This document shows positions 52,214-61,930 of a stretch of 64,000 nucleotides of DNA, one piece after another (the stretch's first letter is position 1; each line of letters opens with the position of its first letter). The notes under the pieces were generated by a model. The model was not told the origin of the DNA, did no database searches, and saw only the letters and a program-made list of their open reading frames with translations. This DNA is from Sphingomonas sp. PAMC 26621. Lineage in GTDB: Bacteria > Pseudomonadota > Alphaproteobacteria > Sphingomonadales > Sphingomonadaceae. The stretch lies in contig NZ_AIDW01000006.1 of the NCBI RefSeq assembly GCF_000251145.1, positions 153,501 to 217,500 on the forward strand. The letters run 5' to 3'. The position numbers were made by a program, and so were the translations under genes.

Positions 52214-53833
52214 TCACAGCGGCGATCCCCCGCCACCGACGTCGAACGGCGATTCGGCGGTGAAGGCGAAGAACGGCACGTCGTCCTTGGGTGCGGGCGC
52301 GGGGGCCGGCGGAGCCACCGCCAGCGGGGAAAGCGCGGTCCGCCGCAGGAAATCGCCGTGCGTCGGCAGGCGTTGCGCGGTGTCGAGATAGCCGCGTCGC
52401 ATCTGTTCCAGCGCAATCGCGACCTTCTGCTCGTCGAGCGCATCGGCGGCCGGCTCCCAGCTCTTGGGGATGATCCCCTGGCCGAGGCACACCGCCACCC
52501 AGCTCGGGTCGCTGAACAGGTCGTAACCTTCGCGGAACAGCCGGCCCTTGCCCGCGAACAGGTCGATCTTGCGTTGCAGGCTTTCGGGCACCTCCATCGT
52601 CCGCACCTTGTCCCAGAAGGGTGAATCGTCGCGGCGCGTGGCCTTGTAATGCAGGATGATGAAGTCGCGGATGTCCTCGTACAGGTCGTGCATCTGCCGG
52701 TTGAACTCGTCGCGTTCGGTCGGGTCGAAGCGCTTGTCGGGGAACAGCGCGAGGAGTCGCTGGATTCCCGCCTGGACGAGATGGATGCTGGTCGACTCGA
52801 GCGGTTCGATGAAGCCGCTCGATAGCCCGAGCGCGACCACGTTGCGGTTCCAGCAGTCCCGACGACGGCCCGCGGTAAAGCGGATCCGGCGCGGGTCGGC
52901 GAGCGGCTCGGCCTCGAGGCTCGCGAGCAGTTGCGCCTCGGCGGCATCGTCGTCGAGATAGTCGCTGCAATAGACGAGGCCGTTGCCCATGCGGTGCTGC
53001 AACGGAATCCGCCACTGCCACCCCGCCTGATGCGCGGTCGAGCGCGTGAACGGATCAGGCTCGCCCGGCCGGGGCAGCGCGCACGGCACCGCGATCGCGC
53101 GGTCGCACGGCAGCCAGTGCGCATAGCTCTCGTAGCCGGTGTGGAGCGTTTCCTCGATCAGCAGGCCGCGGAAGCCCGAGCAGTCGATGAACAGGTCGCC
53201 CTCGACGCGCCGCCCGTCCTCGAGCGTGACCGCCTCGACATAGCCGTCGCCGGGACGCTGATTAACCGTCGCGATCTTGCCTTCGACCCGGACGATCCCC
53301 GCCTTCTCGGCATAGTCGCGCAGATAGCGCGCGTAGAGCGAGGCGTCGAAATGGAAGGCGTAGAACAGTTCGCGCACCGGCGAGCGCGCATCCTCGTTCG
53401 CGCGGCCGAAGGTCCCGTTCTTCGCGGCCATCGCGCTCATCGACCAGGCCGCAATGTCCTCGATCGGCCGCCGTGCCTTCTCGCGTAGCCAGAGCTGGTG
53501 GAAATGAATCCCCTGCAAATCGTGACCATATTTGCCGAACGGATGGAAGTAGCGCTCGCCAAGCGCGCCCCAGTCAACGAACTCGATCCCGAGCTTGAAC
53601 GTGCCCGCCGTCGCCGCAAGGAACGCGTTCTCGTCGATCCCGAGCATCTGATTGAAGTTGATGATCGGCGGGATCGTCGCCTCGCCGACGCCGACCGTGC
53701 CGATCTCGTCGGATTCGACCAGGGTGACCTGGGTATAGCCGTTGTTGAGGAAGCGGGCGAAGGCGGCGGCGGCCATCCAGCCGGCGGTGCCCCCGCCGAC
53801 GATGACCACGCGGCGGATCGAATGCTCGTTCAT
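52214..53833 (-). CDS. Tryptophan-halogenase-like flavoprotein
   Basis: A 539-residue FAD protein: RVVIVGGGTAGWMAAAAFAR (FAD fold), VGVGEATIPPIINFNQML, FKLGIEFVDWGA (the catalytic Lys of flavin halogenases) and the halogenase signature W-x-W-x-I-P in GWQWRIPLQHRMGN; then GLSSGFIEPLESTSIHLVQ. All key halogenase residues are kept. The C-terminus has a Pro/Ala-rich tail (PPAPAPAPKDDV). In TonB-receptor glycan loci such enzymes are routinely found but no halogenated product is known. ATGA overlap with the preceding paralogue. Confidence 0.88.
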   Translation of the reverse strand: MNEHSIRRVVIVGGGTAGWMAAAAFARFLNNGYTQVTLVESDEIGTVGVGEATIPPIINFNQMLGIDENAFLAATAGTFKLGIEFVDWGALGERYFHPFGKYGHDLQGIHFHQLWLREKARRPIEDIAAWSMSAMAAKNGTFGRANEDARSPVRELFYAFHFDASLYARYLRDYAEKAGIVRVEGKIATVNQRPGDGYVEAVTLEDGRRVEGDLFIDCSGFRGLLIEETLHTGYESYAHWLPCDRAIAVPCALPRPGEPDPFTRSTAHQAGWQWRIPLQHRMGNGLVYCSDYLDDDAAEAQLLASLEAEPLADPRRIRFTAGRRRDCWNRNVVALGLSSGFIEPLESTSIHLVQAGIQRLLALFPDKRFDPTERDEFNRQMHDLYEDIRDFIILHYKATRRDDSPFWDKVRTMEVPESLQRKIDLFAGKGRLFREGYDLFSDPSWVAVCLGQGIIPKSWEPAADALDEQKVAIALEQMRRGYLDTAQRLPTHGDFLRRTALSPLAVAPPAPAPAPKDDVPFFAFTAESPFDVGGGGSPL

Positions 53834-55299
53834 TGGGTGAGGTGTCTCGTCTGGGCCGCACGATAGGCGGCGTGGGTGGGAACATGCGGCAGGGCGGCGG
53901 CAATCGCGGATGCCTGATGCGCCATCGCCGCGCGTACCGACGCGACGGGGATGGCCGAAACGAGCGGATCGACGCGGCGCGGCAGGAAGCCCTGGCCGAT
54001 CATGACCGCGGCCCAACTGTCGCGCGCGAAGGTTTCCTCTTCATGGAACGGGAGGCGCCCGCGTTCGGCGAATTGCGCGAGCGTATGCGCGAGGCTGGCA
54101 GGCGGTTCGGTCGCGGCGAGGCTGCGCCACAGCGGATCGTCGCGCCGCGCCGTCCGGTAATGCATCGCGAGGAAATCGCGGACGCGTTCGGCTTCGGCGC
54201 GGGTCTGGCGATTGAATTCGGCCACCTCGACCGAGGTCGCGACACGGCCGGGGAGCATCGTGATCAGCCGGTCGATCGCGCTGAGCGCGAGGTGGAGGTT
54301 GCACCATTCGAGCGGTTCGATCTCGGTCGCGGCATCGCCGATCGCAATGCAGTTGCCCTGCCACGGCTGCGGGCGCGTGCCGGGGCGGATGCGGATCGGT
54401 TCGCCTGGCGTGGCACCCGAGGCGTTGCGCAGGACGCGCGCCGCCTTGCCGTCGCTGATCGCGTGGGAGGCATAGGCAAAGCCCGCCTGTCCGCCGCTCG
54501 ACCATCGCCAGCCCGCTTCGTGCGCGGTGACGGTGGTGAGCACCGCCGGCTCCCCGCCCGGTTCGGCGAGCAGGACGCGGTCGCAGGGGAGCCACGCACT
54601 CCAGTCGTCGCGCACCGCGTCGATGGTGCCGCGCAGGCGGGCCTGGGGGCCGGTCGCGTCGATGAACAGGTCGGCGCACAGCGCGGACCCGTCGGCCAGA
54701 TCGACCGACGTGATCGCCTTGTCGGCATCCAGCGTCACCCCGGCAATCTCGCCCACGATCTCGCGAACGCCGACGTGCAGCGCGAACGCGCGTAGCATCG
54801 TCGCGTGGCGGGGCACATCGAGCGTCAGGCCAAATTCGTGGTCGGCGAACGGCGAATTGGCGGTCGGCGGGACGAACCGCCCGGCGCGCGCGAGCGCCGC
54901 GGCGGGCGAGTGGCTGTCGAACGGTTCTGCGCTCCCGTCCTGTGCCGATCGCACCCAGTGCAGATGGAAAGCGGTCGGCCCGAACGAAGCGCCATAGCGG
55001 CCATAAGCGTGGACATAGTCCGGCAGCCCGGTTGCCCAGCCCGCGAACAGCGTCCCGAGCCGGTAGCCGCTGCCGGTCCGCACGATCCCATCGGCGACGC
55101 CGATCCCCAGATCCTCCTGAAACCCCAGCAGCGAGGGCAGGGTACAGGCGATCCGGTCGGCCAATGCATCCGGCGCGGCCGCGCACGCGAGGATCGTCAC
55201 GTCGAGGAACGGCGCGCGCCGTTTGATTGCGGCGGCGGCGCACCAGGCGGTGATCCCGCCGCCTGCCACCACGATCCGCTCGAGCCGGTCGCCGCGCAT
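53830..55299 (-). CDS. Degenerate tryptophan-halogenase-like protein
   Basis: A 489-residue paralogue that keeps the overall fold (RIVVAGGGITAWCAAAAIKR, IAIGDAATEIEPLEWCNLHL) but has lost halogenase marks: GGGTAGW reads GGGITAW, the region of the catalytic lysine reads GYRLGTLFAGWATG without Lys, and W-x-W-x-I-P reads GWRWSSGGQA. The neighbours on both sides keep all three. It is probably catalytically altered or a partner protein. Overlaps with both neighbours (TGATG at 55299, ATGA at 53830) show the three genes are translated together. Confidence 0.82.
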   Translation of the reverse strand: MRGDRLERIVVAGGGITAWCAAAAIKRRAPFLDVTILACAAAPDALADRIACTLPSLLGFQEDLGIGVADGIVRTGSGYRLGTLFAGWATGLPDYVHAYGRYGASFGPTAFHLHWVRSAQDGSAEPFDSHSPAAALARAGRFVPPTANSPFADHEFGLTLDVPRHATMLRAFALHVGVREIVGEIAGVTLDADKAITSVDLADGSALCADLFIDATGPQARLRGTIDAVRDDWSAWLPCDRVLLAEPGGEPAVLTTVTAHEAGWRWSSGGQAGFAYASHAISDGKAARVLRNASGATPGEPIRIRPGTRPQPWQGNCIAIGDAATEIEPLEWCNLHLALSAIDRLITMLPGRVATSVEVAEFNRQTRAEAERVRDFLAMHYRTARRDDPLWRSLAATEPPASLAHTLAQFAERGRLPFHEEETFARDSWAAVMIGQGFLPRRVDPLVSAIPVASVRAAMAHQASAIAAALPHVPTHAAYRAAQTRHLTQ

Positions 55300-56816
55300 C
55301 AGGCGGCTTGCGCCATCGCGCAATAGCGCTCGATGAAGCTGCGGTGATCGGGGCGGCGCGCGACATCGCCCGCAATTTCGGCTTGGAGCGTCTCCACGCT
55401 GTGGAGCAGCGCATCCGTCGCGACCGTGTCGACGCGCGGATCCCATCCTTCGGGCACGATCCCCTGGCCGAGATAGACCGCGACCCAGCTGGGATCGAGA
55501 AACACCCCCTCGCGATATTTCACGATCCGCGCGCGGGTGCGCCACAGGTCGAGCTTTTCGGACAGCGTGTCCGGGATGGGCATTGTGCGGACATAATCCC
55601 AGAAGGGGGAGTCGCTGCGGGTGGTGGCGTGATAATGGAGGATCAGGAAGTCGCGGATCCGGTCATATTCAAGATCGATCACGCGGTTGAATTCGTCGCG
55701 GTCGGTGGCGCTGATATGGCGCTCGGGGAACAGCTCGATCAGCGCGGTGATCGCCTGCTGGACGAGGTAGATACTGGTCGATTCGAGCGGCTCGAGGAAG
55801 CCGCTGGCGAGCCCGATCGCAACGCAATTGCCGACCCAGCTTCGCCGCCGCCGTCCCGCCTGGAACCGCAGCATGCGCGGCGCGGCGAGCGGCTCGCCCT
55901 CGACCGCGGTTTCGAGCGCGCGGCGTGCGTCGTCGTCGGAGACGAACGCGCTCGCATAGACATAGCCGTTGCCGGTGCGATGCTGCAGCGGGATCCGCCA
56001 GCGCCAGCCCGAGGGCATCGCGATCGCGCTGGTATAGGGCGTGACCGCGGTGCGCGTCCGGCACGGCATCGCCACCGCGCGATCGGTCGGCAGCCAGTGC
56101 GACCAGTCGACGAACGGTTCCGCGAGCGTCGACCCAAGCAACAGCGAGCGGAAGCCCGAGCAGTCGATGAACAGGTCACCCTCGATCCGTTCGCCGCCGT
56201 CGAGGACGATCGCCCGGATGTCCCCGCTTTCGCCATCGCGCTCGACGGTGGCGACCGTCCCTTCCGTGCGACGTGCGCCGGTCTCCTCGGCGATCTGGCG
56301 CAGGTATGGCGCGAACAGCAGCGCATCGAACTGATAGGCATAGCCATAGGTCCCCGCGAGCGTCCGGTCGGTCGCGGGCCGGTCGAACTTGCCGCCGCGT
56401 GCCAGTGCGCAAGCGTAGGACAGGCTGTCGAGCGACGGCAGCGGTTTCCCCTCGCGCAGCAACCTTGTCCAATAGTGGTGAAAATCGACCGCGCCGGACC
56501 CGCGCCCGAAGGTGCCGAACGGATGGATGTAACTGTCGCCGATCCGGCCCCAGTCGCGGAACTCGATGCCCAGTTTGAAGGTCGCCCGCGTGCGCGCCAT
56601 GAACTCGGCTTCGTCGATCCCGAGGCGCTTGTTAAAGGCGCGGATGTGCGGAAGCGTCGCCTCGCCGACGCCGACCACGCCGATCGCCTCGGATTCGACG
56701 AGATGGACCGAACAGTGATCGGGCAACAGCCGCGCGAGCGCAGCGGCAGTCATCCAGCCGGCCGTCCCGCCGCCGACCACCACGACCCGTACTTTTGCCC
56801 CTGCTGTCAACGGCAT
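55299..56816 (-). CDS. Tryptophan-halogenase-like flavoprotein
   Basis: A 505-residue protein and first gene of the halogenase/cupin unit. FAD motif VVVVGGGTAGWMTAAALARL, VGVGEATLPHIRAFNKRLGI, catalytic Lys in TFKLGIEFRDWG, and W-x-W-x-I-P in GWRWRIPLQHRTGNG are intact, as is IGLASGFLEPLESTSIYLVQ. Transcribed away from the TonB receptor at 57056 across a 239-base gap that contains a LacI-type site, so the receptor and this unit are probably co-induced. Confidence 0.88.
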   Translation of the reverse strand: MPLTAGAKVRVVVVGGGTAGWMTAAALARLLPDHCSVHLVESEAIGVVGVGEATLPHIRAFNKRLGIDEAEFMARTRATFKLGIEFRDWGRIGDSYIHPFGTFGRGSGAVDFHHYWTRLLREGKPLPSLDSLSYACALARGGKFDRPATDRTLAGTYGYAYQFDALLFAPYLRQIAEETGARRTEGTVATVERDGESGDIRAIVLDGGERIEGDLFIDCSGFRSLLLGSTLAEPFVDWSHWLPTDRAVAMPCRTRTAVTPYTSAIAMPSGWRWRIPLQHRTGNGYVYASAFVSDDDARRALETAVEGEPLAAPRMLRFQAGRRRRSWVGNCVAIGLASGFLEPLESTSIYLVQQAITALIELFPERHISATDRDEFNRVIDLEYDRIRDFLILHYHATTRSDSPFWDYVRTMPIPDTLSEKLDLWRTRARIVKYREGVFLDPSWVAVYLGQGIVPEGWDPRVDTVATDALLHSVETLQAEIAGDVARRPDHRSFIERYCAMAQAA

Positions 56817-56959
56817 CGCTACTCTCCACCGGCGCCTTATGCTTGCGCTCCCATCGGGTGCTCCTTCATTCCAAACGCTGCGTCAACCGCTAGCTGATTG
56901 TTTCACCAGCGTTGCAGGATTGTCACATTCCTTCGAATTTAGCGTTTGATTTCCCCAAA

Positions 56960-56975
56960 ATGTTACCGCAAACAT
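56960..56975. promoter_or_regulatory. LacI-type operator between halogenase operon and TonB receptor
   Basis: ATGTTACCGCAAACAT has perfect outer half-sites (ATGTT/AACAT) around a less symmetric centre, 12 of 16 positions symmetric, and shares TGTTACCG with the site at 49896. It lies in the divergent gap, 96 bases before the receptor start and 144 before the halogenase start. The remainder of the gap has no gene. Confidence 0.6.
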
Positions 56976-57055
56976 AGCTGGCGCGCATCGGACAAACCGA
57001 CGGCGTCGTCAAAATCAGACGCGAATACAGCGTCGTGTTCAGTGAGGGGTTGTGT

Positions 57056-60000
57056 ATGCGTAGCTTAACGCCACAGACGGCGGCTGTTCGTCGTCTTGTC
57101 CACTTTTTCCATGGCGCTTCCGCCACCGCGTTGTGCGTCGCGCTTGCCGGGACGGCACACGCGCAGACCGCCGGATCCAACCCGACGTCGCCAACCGGAG
57201 CGGTTGCAGGGCAAGGCACCGCAGGTACGGCCGGGGCACCGACGTCCTCCAGCGAGACTTCGAGCGTCGACGGGCAGACTGCGACGCCGGCGAACACCGC
57301 CAAGGATCCCGACGACATCGTCGTGACCGGGATTCGCCAGAGCCTCGCCAACGCGCAGAACATCAAGCGCAACTCCGACACGGTGGTCGACGCGATCACT
57401 GCGCAGGACATCGGCGCCTTGCCCGATCGTTCGGTGACCGAAGCGCTCCAGCGCGTGCCGGGCGTGTCGATCAGCCGCTTCGCCGCCTCGAACGATCCCG
57501 ACCATTTCTCGGTCGAAGGTTCGGGCGTGGTCATTCGCGGTCTCAACTTCGTCCGGTCCGAATTCAACGGGCGCGACGCCTTCTCTGCTGGGATCGGCGG
57601 CCAGTCGCTCAACTTCTCGGACGTGCCCGCGGAATTGCTCGGATCGGTCGAGGTGTACAAGAACGTCACCGCCGCCTCGATCGAGGGCGGGCTCGCCGGG
57701 ACGGTCAATCTCAACACGCGCAAGCCGTTCGACAACAAGGGCTTCCATATCGGCGTCGATACCGAGGCGAGCTATGGCGACCTTCGCAAGAAATGGACCC
57801 CGACCGGGTCGATCCTGGTCAGCAACACCTGGGATACCGGCGTCGGGACGTTCGGCCTGCTCGGCGACGTGTCCTACTCCCGCGTGCGAAGCCGCGCTGA
57901 TGGTTTGCAGATCACCAACTTCCAGGCGCGCGACAACTCGCTGGTGACGTACCAGAGCCAGGGCGGCACGACGATCTGCCGCAATCCGCTGCCGGGCAAT
58001 TCCGACACGACAACCTTGCCGGGCGCGAACGCGGCCTGCGGCGCGGCATCGACCCCGGGCGCGGACGGGTTCGCCGATCCGCAGTCCGGCCTGTATTCGC
58101 CATTGGGCGGACAGTATCGCACTCAGGAGTTCGATCGCAAGCGCGACGGCATCGCGGTTGCCGCACAGTTCGAATCGAAGGACCGCCGGTTCCTGATTAC
58201 CGGGCAGTACATCCGCTCGCACACGACCAACCTGTCGGACGAACATACGTTCGAGGCGGCGCCCGACCTTTCCGAATACAGCACCTATCCGGTCGGCTGC
58301 CAGCAGAACAACGCCGGCCCGCTGACCAACCCGACCGACGTCAACTCGGGCACGGTGCGTGCGCAATGCCCCGTCGGCCAGTTCACCAACTACAAATATG
58401 ACGCGAACGGCCTGTTCCAGAGCGGCTACATCACGACGCCCGGGACCGGCTATCGCAGCAACCTGAGCGGCACGCCGCTGCAGACGTTCATCCCCACCGG
58501 CGGCGCACCGATCTCGTTGTCGCGCGGACAGTCGTACGAGCAGAATACGGTCAACGATTATGGCCTGAACGCGCTGCTTCACCCGACCGAGCGGCTGCAT
58601 ATCGCGCTCGACGCCGATTACACCGAGTCGCACCACCAGGTCAGCCAGCTCAATATCTTCGGCGAGACCTATGCCGACCAGGAGCTGAACCTCACCGGCA
58701 ATTTGCCGACCGTCGTATCGCACAAGCCGGCGACGCTGGCGGCGGCGTGGGCGGGGCCGGCGAACCCGGCGCTGGTCAATGCGACCGACGCGCAATATTT
58801 CGGCGATCCGAACGTCGAATTCTGGCGCGCGGCGATGGACCATTTCGAGGACAGCCGCGGCAAGGAGTTCCAGTTCAAGGGCGACGTCACCTATGACGTC
58901 GACGGCAGCTTCCTCGACAAGATCCGGTTCGGCGCGCGCTATGCCGACCGGGACCAGACCGTAAAATATTCGGCCTATAACTGGGGCATGCTCAGCGAGG
59001 TCTGGGCCGGAAGCCCCGTCTCGATCAATCAGGTCAATGGCGGCAACGCGAGCTTCTACAACTTCAACAACTTCTTCCGCGGCGCGACCCCGGGGCCGGC
59101 CGGTGCCTATTATTACAACGGCAACATGATCGACGGCTATGACAAGACCGTCGGCTTCATCAACCAGGTCGAGGCGGCCGGTGCGGCCAGTCAGTGCCCG
59201 CCCACTGCGGCACCGACAAATCCGCCGTGCACGCCTTCGACGCGCTGGGCTCCTGCCGCGCTGCGTGCCGGGGTCGGCGCGGATTCACCGTACCTCCCGA
59301 ACGAAGTCACCCGCGTGCATCAGCGCGACAGTTCCGCGTATCTGATGGCCTCGTTCAATACCAAGACGCTGGTCCAGGGGCTGGACATCGCGGGCAACGT
59401 CGGGGTTCGCTACGTCCATACCGGCATGGATAATTTCGGCGGCAGCATCATCCCGAGCCAGGCAACCCTCGGGATCGCGGACTCGTACCAGAGCCGGTGC
59501 GTCCGCGCGGCGCCGACCAATCTGCCGGCCGGCTATACGCCTGCCGCGCCCGGTGGCGTTTGCCTGCTTGGCCCCGCAGGTTACGCCCGCTTGCAGCAGT
59601 TCGCCGCGCCCAACCCGACCATCGTGCTGGGTCAGGCGTCGAACGATTACACCTACTGGCTGCCCAGCGTGAACCTCAAGGTCGGCCTTACCCCGCAGCT
59701 CCTGCTGCGCTTCGCAGGCTCGAAGGTGCTCACCCGCCCCGACACCAATCTGGTGCGCAATTTCCAGCAGATCTCGATCGACGGAAACGGCAACTTCCAG
59801 AGCCAGGTCGGCAACCCGTATCTGAAACCGGCGACGGCGTGGCAGTTCGACATTACGGCCGAGTGGTATTTTTCGCGGGTCGGCTCGCTGACCGCGGACG
59901 TTTTCTACAAGGACATCAGCGGCTTCTTCTACCAGTCGCTGGTCAGCCTGCCGCTCACCAACAATGGCCAGACGTTCGACCTGCTGACGCGCGGGCCGGC

Positions 60001-60544
60001 CAACTATTCCGGGCACGGTAAGGTCAAGGGCGCGGAAGTCGCCTATCAGCAGACCTTCAACTTCCTCCCCGGCCTGCTCAGCGGCTTCGGCTTTACCGGC
60101 AACTATACGTTCATTCAAAGCACCGGCCTGCCCAACTCGTTCCTGAACGGCGGATCGCCGGTAACCAACGTGGCGGCGCAGACCAAGACCGGCAGCCTGC
60201 CGCTCGAAGGCCTGTCGAAGCATAACGTCAACGCGACGTTGTTCTACGAGAAGGGCCCGGTCTCGGTCCGCGCTGCGTATAACTGGCGGTCGAAATATCT
60301 GCTGACCGCAGCCGACGTGATCTATCCCTACACGTCGATCTTCCAGGACGCGTCGGGCCAGCTCGATGCCTCGGCGTTCCTCAATCTCAACAAATATGTG
60401 AAGATCGGGGTACAGGGCGTCAATCTGACCAACTCGGTGACCAAGACGCTGCAGGCGTATAGCGGTGATCCGAACACGCTCGCGCCGCGGTCCTATTTCG
60501 TCAACGACCGCCGCTTCTCGTTCATCCTGCGCGGCAACTTCTGA
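57056..60544 (+). CDS. TonB-dependent receptor of the second glycan locus
   Basis: A 1162-residue outer-membrane receptor from ATG 57056 (GAGGGG precedes; an upstream GTG 57035 is possible). Signal peptide ends in GTAHAQ; a low-complexity Ser/Thr/Gly stretch follows, then the TonB box and plug: DDIVVTGIRQSLANAQNIKR, ITAQDIGALPDRSVTEALQR, VPGVSISRF, VVIRGLNFVRSEFNGRD. This is the CarO/CirA-like sugar-receptor subfamily of Caulobacter and Xanthomonas. The barrel ends RFSFILRGNF with terminal Phe. Presumed substrate: xylo- or cello-oligosaccharides released by the GH5/GH9/GH10 enzymes. Confidence 0.93.
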   Translation: MRSLTPQTAAVRRLVHFFHGASATALCVALAGTAHAQTAGSNPTSPTGAVAGQGTAGTAGAPTSSSETSSVDGQTATPANTAKDPDDIVVTGIRQSLANAQNIKRNSDTVVDAITAQDIGALPDRSVTEALQRVPGVSISRFAASNDPDHFSVEGSGVVIRGLNFVRSEFNGRDAFSAGIGGQSLNFSDVPAELLGSVEVYKNVTAASIEGGLAGTVNLNTRKPFDNKGFHIGVDTEASYGDLRKKWTPTGSILVSNTWDTGVGTFGLLGDVSYSRVRSRADGLQITNFQARDNSLVTYQSQGGTTICRNPLPGNSDTTTLPGANAACGAASTPGADGFADPQSGLYSPLGGQYRTQEFDRKRDGIAVAAQFESKDRRFLITGQYIRSHTTNLSDEHTFEAAPDLSEYSTYPVGCQQNNAGPLTNPTDVNSGTVRAQCPVGQFTNYKYDANGLFQSGYITTPGTGYRSNLSGTPLQTFIPTGGAPISLSRGQSYEQNTVNDYGLNALLHPTERLHIALDADYTESHHQVSQLNIFGETYADQELNLTGNLPTVVSHKPATLAAAWAGPANPALVNATDAQYFGDPNVEFWRAAMDHFEDSRGKEFQFKGDVTYDVDGSFLDKIRFGARYADRDQTVKYSAYNWGMLSEVWAGSPVSINQVNGGNASFYNFNNFFRGATPGPAGAYYYNGNMIDGYDKTVGFINQVEAAGAASQCPPTAAPTNPPCTPSTRWAPAALRAGVGADSPYLPNEVTRVHQRDSSAYLMASFNTKTLVQGLDIAGNVGVRYVHTGMDNFGGSIIPSQATLGIADSYQSRCVRAAPTNLPAGYTPAAPGGVCLLGPAGYARLQQFAAPNPTIVLGQASNDYTYWLPSVNLKVGLTPQLLLRFAGSKVLTRPDTNLVRNFQQISIDGNGNFQSQVGNPYLKPATAWQFDITAEWYFSRVGSLTADVFYKDISGFFYQSLVSLPLTNNGQTFDLLTRGPANYSGHGKVKGAEVAYQQTFNFLPGLLSGFGFTGNYTFIQSTGLPNSFLNGGSPVTNVAAQTKTGSLPLEGLSKHNVNATLFYEKGPVSVRAAYNWRSKYLLTAADVIYPYTSIFQDASGQLDASAFLNLNKYVKIGVQGVNLTNSVTKTLQAYSGDPNTLAPRSYFVNDRRFSFILRGNF

Positions 60545-60551
60545 TCATCGC

Positions 60552-60578
60552 TGCCGGGGGGCGCCAAGCCCCCCGGCA
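60552..60578. terminator. Bidirectional terminator-like hairpin
   Basis: TGCCGGGGGGC (60552-60562) and GCCCCCCGGCA (60568-60578) form a perfect 11-bp GC stem with a five-base loop, eight bases after the TonB receptor stop and before the convergent GH10 stop. No T-tract follows on either strand, but the position suggests it ends transcription from both sides. Confidence 0.75.
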
Positions 60579-60595
60579 CACGATCGGCGATCCCG

Positions 60596-61735
60596 TCAGC
60601 GGGGCGGTGCAGCCGCAAACGCAGCGGCGACCGCTTCGCGCATCGGCTTGGCGCGGAACTGCGTATCGTACAAAGTCGGGCGGCGCCGCGAGCCATCCTT
60701 GCGCGGCTCGAACCCCTCGATCCAGCTGTACCGGTCGCACAGGCCCCAGCTCAGCACGTCGCGCACCGCCGGGTAGCTCAGCGTCACGTCGAGATAGCCG
60801 CGTGTAAAGTCAGCGACCGCGCGGTCGCGGGTGGTGACGTCGGCCGGCAGCGCATTGTCGCGCACGTCGAGCTCGGTGAGCAGCAGCCGATACCCCATCT
60901 GCGTGACCGCATCGAGGAAGTGCCGCCAGTCGCGTTCGAGCGTGGCCACACTTGCCTTCGTATCCAGCCCCTGCGTGACGAGATGCGACTGGATGCCGAG
61001 CGCGTCGACCGGCGTGCCGCGGCGGCGGAACCCTTCGAGCAGCTTGAGCACGCCCGTACGGTGTGCGGCATTCCCCGGCTCCCAGCTCATATAGTCGTTA
61101 TAAACGAGCTGCGCCCCCGGCGCGGCGGCGCGCGCGGTGTGGAAGGCGAGGTCGAGCGTCGGTTCGGCACCGCCCATCGCGCGCGAAAGACTGGTGTCGT
61201 ACAGCACGCCATCGGCCGGGCGGACCGCCTCGTTGACGACGTCGTAGCTCGTGATCCGCTTGCCGTAGCGGCCGAGCACCGTGTCGATATGCGTCGTCAG
61301 CACTCGTTCGGCTTCGCGCTTGGGCGTGGCGCCGAAATCGTAGCTGTTGAGCCAGGCGGGAAACCACTTTGGCTGGTGCCACAGCAAGTTATGCCCGCGG
61401 ACCGCGAGGTGTTCGCGCTCGGCCCAGCCGAGGATCGCATCGAAGCGTTCGAACGCGAAGGTCGTCGGGCTCGGTCGCAACCACTGCCATTTCATCTCGT
61501 TCTCGGAAACGATCGACCCGCATTCGGAGGAGACGAGGCGCGCGTACGCCGGGTTGGCGAAGGAACCACGGTCCGCGCCCGGCGCGCCCCAGGCGATCGC
61601 GGAGCCGAACCGTATCCCCTTGCGCCGCGCCAGCGTATCCAGGGAGGGGGCTTCCCGCGCCGCGGCGGCCAGCGGTGCCGCCGCGAGGCCTGCAATCGTC
61701 CCGAACATGGTTTCGCGTCGCGTAAATCCAGTCAT
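60596..61735 (-). CDS. Endo-1,4-beta-xylanase, glycoside hydrolase family 10
   Basis: A 379-residue exported enzyme with a Tat-type leader (TGFTRRETMFGTIAGLAAAP). The GH10 barrel is complete: SIVSENEMKWQWLRPSPTTF, VRGHNLLWHQPKWFPAW, acid/base Glu169 in SYDVVNEAVRP, VYNDYMSW, GIQSHLVTQ, and nucleophile Glu289 in LLLTELDVRDN, ending DVLSWGLCDRYSWIEGF. It cuts the xylan backbone. A LacI-type site lies 21 bases before its start, and the lacI gene is divergent from it. Confidence 0.95.
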   Translation of the reverse strand: MTGFTRRETMFGTIAGLAAAPLAAAAREAPSLDTLARRKGIRFGSAIAWGAPGADRGSFANPAYARLVSSECGSIVSENEMKWQWLRPSPTTFAFERFDAILGWAEREHLAVRGHNLLWHQPKWFPAWLNSYDFGATPKREAERVLTTHIDTVLGRYGKRITSYDVVNEAVRPADGVLYDTSLSRAMGGAEPTLDLAFHTARAAAPGAQLVYNDYMSWEPGNAAHRTGVLKLLEGFRRRGTPVDALGIQSHLVTQGLDTKASVATLERDWRHFLDAVTQMGYRLLLTELDVRDNALPADVTTRDRAVADFTRGYLDVTLSYPAVRDVLSWGLCDRYSWIEGFEPRKDGSRRRPTLYDTQFRAKPMREAVAAAFAAAPPR

Positions 61736-61755
61736 AACAGCACCCTCTCTTATTT

Positions 61756-61769
61756 TGATACCGTTACCA
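61756..61769. promoter_or_regulatory. LacI-type operator in front of GH10
   Basis: TGATACCGTTACCA shares 12 of 14 positions with the site class TGATACCGGTAACA found in the same locus. It is 21 bases upstream of the GH10 start, well placed to block initiation, and lies in the divergent gap with lacI (start 61931). Confidence 0.65.
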
Positions 61770-61930
61770 TCGGCAAGCGGTAGGCGCAGGTCAAGGACTG
61801 GTAGCGGCCGCTGATGCGATCAATATGCATCTTCGCACAACGCGCCCGGCCCGGATATGCGCCGAACCGGGTCGGACCTGCCGTTGCGCATCGCGGCGCA
61901 AAACCGTAGCGGCACCCTCCGGGGGTAAGA

